Below, piece by piece: positions 15,950 to 18,571 of a stretch of 18,571 nt of DNA (within the stretch, counting starts at the first letter, position 1; each line of letters starts with the position of its first letter). The stretch is from Acidobacteriota bacterium (GTDB taxonomy: Bacteria > Acidobacteriota > Vicinamibacteria > Vicinamibacterales > UBA8438): contig SXOW01000145.1 in assembly GCA_005778315.1 (NCBI GenBank), positions 1-18,571 on the forward strand, read 5' to 3'. The notes below the pieces were generated by a model. It was not told the origin of the DNA, searched no databases, and was given only the letters and a program-made list of their open reading frames with translations. The position numbers and the translations under genes are program-made.

Positions 15950-16799
15950 TCAGAGCTGTGGAGGCTCCGTCGTCCACCCGAGATAGGTGTTCTCGGGAAT
16001 GAAATACATGTGTACGGTAGGGCGGCCCGTCGTCGTCCCGGGAGATCCGTAGTGCAGGACGTGGACGTTGTCGATCGGCGGGATGGGCACACCGTCGAGC
16101 GGCATCGCCGGCCAGGACGCGCCGGCCGCCAGCTCAGGCTGACCGACGATATATTCGATGAAGATCAGGTTGCCTGCGGCTTCGCCGTAGGTGACCCCGT
16201 CATCTCCCGGCGAAGTCGCCAGGCGCCCGAGCGGTTTGGTGAGATCGGCGCGGTGCCGTCCCATGCCCGGGCAGAAGGCGTTGGGATAGGCCTCACAGGC
16301 GTACACGGTAAATCGCGGGGGCAGGACCGAGAGCGGCGGGAGATCGCCGAGCCGGCGCACGGCCGCGACCGGACCCGGCCGCGGAAGGAAGTGCCAGAGG
16401 AACAGATAGAGGTTGGCCTCCGGCGTCGGTCAGATCGGCCTGCCGGACCAGGTATCCGGCCGACGTGACCGCCTCCTCCTCGAAGCCGTAGAGAACCCCT
16501 TGTGGACGGAGGCCCTTCGGCTCCTTCGCCCAGACGGCGGGACCGTCGTAGCCGTGATAGTGATTTCCGTCGTCGATGCGAAACGCAGCCTGGCCGCCGG
16601 CGGCGTAGAAGGTACCGTGACGCGCGAGTGCGCTGACCGGAGAGAAGCCTGAGGGCAGATCCTCCGCCCGGGGCAGCGACCGACGCACAGCGGCACGGTC
16701 TGCGTCGGGCTGCTGCGCGAGCATCTCCAGGCCCCAAAGCGCTGCTCCGACGAGCCCGGCCGCCGCAGCCAACGCGGCGACTCCGCGATTCCTGTGCAT
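15950..16799 (-). pseudogene. Frameshifted gene for a secreted or membrane-anchored protein of unknown function
   Basis: Two minus-strand frames join into one protein. The first starts at ATG 16799 (or GTG 16802) with a hydrophobic N-terminus (RNRGVAALAAAAGLVGAALWG). It continues through a DDGNHYHGYDGPAVWAKEPKG region to YLVRQADLTDA, then turns into low-quality sequence. The other frame takes over at once with ANLYLFLWHFLPRPGP, then FTVYACEAYPNAFCPGMGRH and AAGNLIFIEYIVG, to the TGA at 15950. One extra base near 16420-16421 (CTCCGGC where CTCGGC would keep the frame) explains the break. The intact product would be about 282 residues. The MG-x-H and YGEAAGNLIFIE segments faintly recall DUF5602 (TTHB210-like) proteins, but I do not assign it. 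It could be a true pseudogene or a sequencing or assembly error. Confidence 0.7.
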
Positions 16800-16851
16800 C
16801 ACGGCCGCGATGATAGTCCGAGGCCCTTGGACCGCGCCCGGACGCGCTTGT

Positions 16852-16879
16852 TCGACAGGCCTGAATTTGGTTCAATAGC
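16852..16879 (+). promoter_or_regulatory. Possible sigma-70 promoter for the 346-aa secreted protein
   Basis: TCGACA (16852-16857, five of six bases of the -35 consensus) is followed after 16 nt by AATAGC (16874-16879, a poor -10). It lies 56 nt before the ATG at 16935, in the 135-nt space between two divergent genes. A small stem ACCGC-TGG-GCGGT (16888-16900) follows in the would-be leader. The -10 match is weak, so this is tentative. Confidence 0.3.
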
Positions 16880-16934
16880 AAGGTCGGACCGCTGGGCGGT
16901 TCGTGTCCTTTTCTCTCGCCACTGGAGCCTCGCC

Positions 16935-17975
16935 ATGACATCTCGTTCGCACACCGTCCTGCAATACGTGTTGGTCGCGTCCTTTGCCTGCGCCGCCGCC
17001 ACCACCACCCTGGCCGCCGTTAAGACGGAGCAGAAGACGACGATGAAGTTTGAGGGGGGGCTCGGACGGGTGATGGGTCTCTTTGGCGGTGACGCCGCCA
17101 AAGACGGTCTCGTGACCACCACGGTGGTCGCGGGTGACCGCATGTACACGAGCAGCGACGACCGCCGCGCCCAGATTATCGATCTCGCCGAAGGCCGCAT
17201 GTATGACCTCGACCTGCGTGACAAGAAATACGAAGTGACGACGTTCGACGAGCTGCGCGAGCGGATTGAGGAGATGCGGGAGCGTGCCCGCAAGCAGGCG
17301 CCGCCTGACGCGCCGAGTCGCCAGGCAGACGGCGATGGCCAACCGCAGCGGGAGGTCGAGGTCGATCTGGACGTGCAGCGACCGGGTGACACGCGTGAGT
17401 TCAGTGGCCGTCAGGCCGAGCTCGTGGTGACAACGGTTACGGTTCGCGAGAAGGGGCGCACGTTGGAAGATGCCGGCGGCATCGTCATGACGGCACGTTC
17501 CTGGAACACCGACGACGTGACCGGCATGCAAGAGATTCTGGATTTTCAGCGGCGGTATGCGGAGGCGTTGGGCGAGATCTTCGGGTTCGAGTCGTCGGCC
17601 GAACAGATGACGTCAGCCATGGCGATGTTCCCGGGTCTCGGTGAGGCGATGAAGCGCTTTCAGGAGGAAGGTGTCCAGGCGGAAGGCACCGCGATGCTGA
17701 CCGAGATGACCTTCGAGAACGTCAAGCCGAAGGCTGAGGTGGCGGCAGCGCCCGCGCCCGCGCCCGAGCCGGAGCAACCGCGACGTGGCCGCTTCGGGGG
17801 GCTGGGCGGCCTGGGAGATAGGCTTGGACGTTCGATCGGGGGCGGCGGCGACGCCGACGCGGACGCAGGTAAGCCACGCTCGACGATCTTCGAGACGACG
17901 AGCGAACTCTTGAATATCGACACCAACCCCGACACGACCTTGACGGTGATTCCGGCCGATTTTGAAGAGGACTAG
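16935..17975 (+). CDS. Secreted protein of unknown function with a Gly/Ala/Pro-rich linker
   Basis: This 346-residue protein has a signal peptide (hydrophobic 8-28, cleavage near LAA/V at 28-29). Residues 29-105 form a beta-rich stretch: VKTEQKTTMKFEGGLGR, GDRMYTSS, AQIIDLAEGRMYDLDLRDKKYEV. This is like the opening of DUF4412 or LolA-type periplasmic proteins that read out 'last-known form' lipoprotein-like barrels, but I cannot assign a family. A charged helix (103-122), a second domain (about 140-265, with a helical DFQRRYAEALGEIFGF part), and an Ala/Pro then Gly/Asp linker (about 269-313) precede a short C-terminal strand pair. ATG 16935 has GGAG 7 nt upstream; a longer frame upstream would add a non-signal leader. 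It is divergent from the frameshifted gene and converges with the PQQ gene, 12 nt apart. Confidence 0.72.
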   Translation: MTSRSHTVLQYVLVASFACAAATTTLAAVKTEQKTTMKFEGGLGRVMGLFGGDAAKDGLVTTTVVAGDRMYTSSDDRRAQIIDLAEGRMYDLDLRDKKYEVTTFDELRERIEEMRERARKQAPPDAPSRQADGDGQPQREVEVDLDVQRPGDTREFSGRQAELVVTTVTVREKGRTLEDAGGIVMTARSWNTDDVTGMQEILDFQRRYAEALGEIFGFESSAEQMTSAMAMFPGLGEAMKRFQEEGVQAEGTAMLTEMTFENVKPKAEVAAAPAPAPEPEQPRRGRFGGLGGLGDRLGRSIGGGGDADADAGKPRSTIFETTSELLNIDTNPDTTLTVIPADFEED

Positions 17976-17987
17976 GGTTGTCCATCC

Positions 17988-18571
17988 TTAGGGCAGCGTG
18001 AGCGCCAGCAATTCCGCGTCTTCCGCGGTCCCGACCGCTACCACGAGATACTGCTTTCCGTCGTGCAGGTAGGTGACCGGGTTGCCACCCGGAACGGCCG
18101 GGAGGTCCAGTGAGCCGAGGTGGTCACCAGTGGCCTTGTCGTAGGCGCTGATGGTGCGCGAGCTGTCGGCGATTTCCGCGTAGCCCCGCCCGCCGTGATT
18201 CATGATGAGTAGCGTCGGGGTCACCAGTGGCCCCGACGTGATGCCGCCGCCGCCGCCAAGCGGCGGCAGATCGAGATCCGCGAGCGCTGGGTGATTGCGC
18301 GGGCCGTCACCGTGCGCCTGCATCCAGTCCATCTCGCCGGTGTTGAGGTTCAGCGCGGTGACCCGTTTGTAGGGCGGCTTGAACAACGGGAGCCCTTGGG
18401 GGCCAGTCAGGCCCCTGCCCCACGGGTCGGTGAAGTACCCGATGGTGGCCGGCGCCTCGTACTCAATCAGATCCGCGAGAATGAGTGTTTTGGACGACGA
18501 GACGAAAAGCTGACCGGATTCGACGTCCACGGCCGACCCTTGCCAGTTCGCCCCCCCTCCTGCGCCCGGGA
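17988..18571 (-). CDS. PQQ-dependent glucose-dehydrogenase-type quinoprotein, C-terminal fragment (5' end outside window)
   Basis: The minus-strand frame is open from the right edge to TAA at 17988-17990, giving about 193 residues. It opens with GGGANWQGSAVDVESGQLFV, the motif of the membrane-bound glucose dehydrogenase/quinate dehydrogenase branch of PQQ enzymes. It continues with PPYKRVTALNLNTGEMDWMQAHGDGPRNHP and GGGGGITSGPLVTP. It ends with the usual last propeller blades (ISAYDKATGDHLGSLDLP, then GKQYLVVAVG). These enzymes oxidise sugars or polyols in the periplasm and reduce quinone or a cytochrome. The N-terminal part, including the catalytic site, is outside the window, so substrate and membrane anchoring cannot be judged. 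An in-frame GTG at 18530 is not the real start because the conserved motif begins before it. Confidence 0.9.
   Translation of the reverse strand, partial: PGAGGGANWQGSAVDVESGQLFVSSSKTLILADLIEYEAPATIGYFTDPWGRGLTGPQGLPLFKPPYKRVTALNLNTGEMDWMQAHGDGPRNHPALADLDLPPLGGGGGITSGPLVTPTLLIMNHGGRGYAEIADSSRTISAYDKATGDHLGSLDLPAVPGGNPVTYLHDGKQYLVVAVGTAEDAELLALTLP

Noticed and set aside
14625..15986. Open frame of 453 codons on the plus strand
   Set aside because: It is antisense to the carboxyltransferase fusion; low-complexity Arg/His/Ala-rich product.
16165..16941. Open frame of 258 codons on the minus strand spanning the frameshifted gene
   Set aside because: Ser/Arg/Gly-rich third-frame translation; the coherent protein sequence is in the other two frames.
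17970..17992. Possible hairpin between the convergent 346-aa gene and the PQQ gene
   Set aside because: The best stem is 4 bp (GGAC/GTCC) in a 12-nt gap and is not distinguishable from chance.

Overview
This is an 18.6 kb GC-rich window from a Gram-negative bacterium. The evidence is an outer-membrane beta-barrel gene, many Sec signal peptides, periplasmic PQQ enzymes and c-type cytochromes. Long open frames on the strand opposite real genes and frequent GTG/TTG starts fit high GC. Multi-gene clusters of PQQ dehydrogenases, DUF2339 and an ATP/ADP-carrier-like HEAT protein would fit an Acidobacteriota (Vicinamibacteria-like) genome, but that assignment is inference and is not proved by any marker here.

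Left side, plus strand (1-3298): the C-terminal 63 codons of enolase, then a two-gene unit. The first gene is a POTRA-less Omp85/surface-antigen barrel protein. The second overlaps it by 4 nt and is a secreted protein in which I see the invariant residues of a protein-kinase-like fold. This pair is the most unusual thing in the window.

Middle, minus strand (reading 15725 down to 3344), all co-directional: a fused acetyl-CoA carboxylase carboxyltransferase (accD-accA); a PQQ respiratory unit (di-haem cytochrome c, PQQ alcohol dehydrogenase with a lanthanide-type Asp-x-Asp site, small cupin); then a membrane cluster (326-aa membrane protein, DUF2339 protein, 1236-aa carrier-HEAT-cNMP fusion, triple-BON periplasmic protein). 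Gaps inside each subcluster are 2-15 nt or overlaps. Larger gaps of 80-95 nt separate the PQQ unit and the BON gene. The two gaps flanking the PQQ unit share a palindromic motif.

Right side (15726-18571): a short relic that looks like the tail of a YggT protein, a frameshifted secreted gene of unknown function (minus), a divergent plus-strand secreted protein of unknown function, and a convergent, truncated PQQ glucose-dehydrogenase-type gene that runs off the window.

How the parts may work together: the PQQ dehydrogenase probably oxidises an alcohol in the periplasm and passes electrons to the adjacent cytochrome c. The second PQQ enzyme at the right edge suggests that periplasmic oxidation is a theme of this organism. 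No tRNA, rRNA, CRISPR array or insertion sequence was seen. No gene-free stretch exceeds 300 bases; the longest, 15726-15949, holds the YggT-like relic and a short AT-rich patch.
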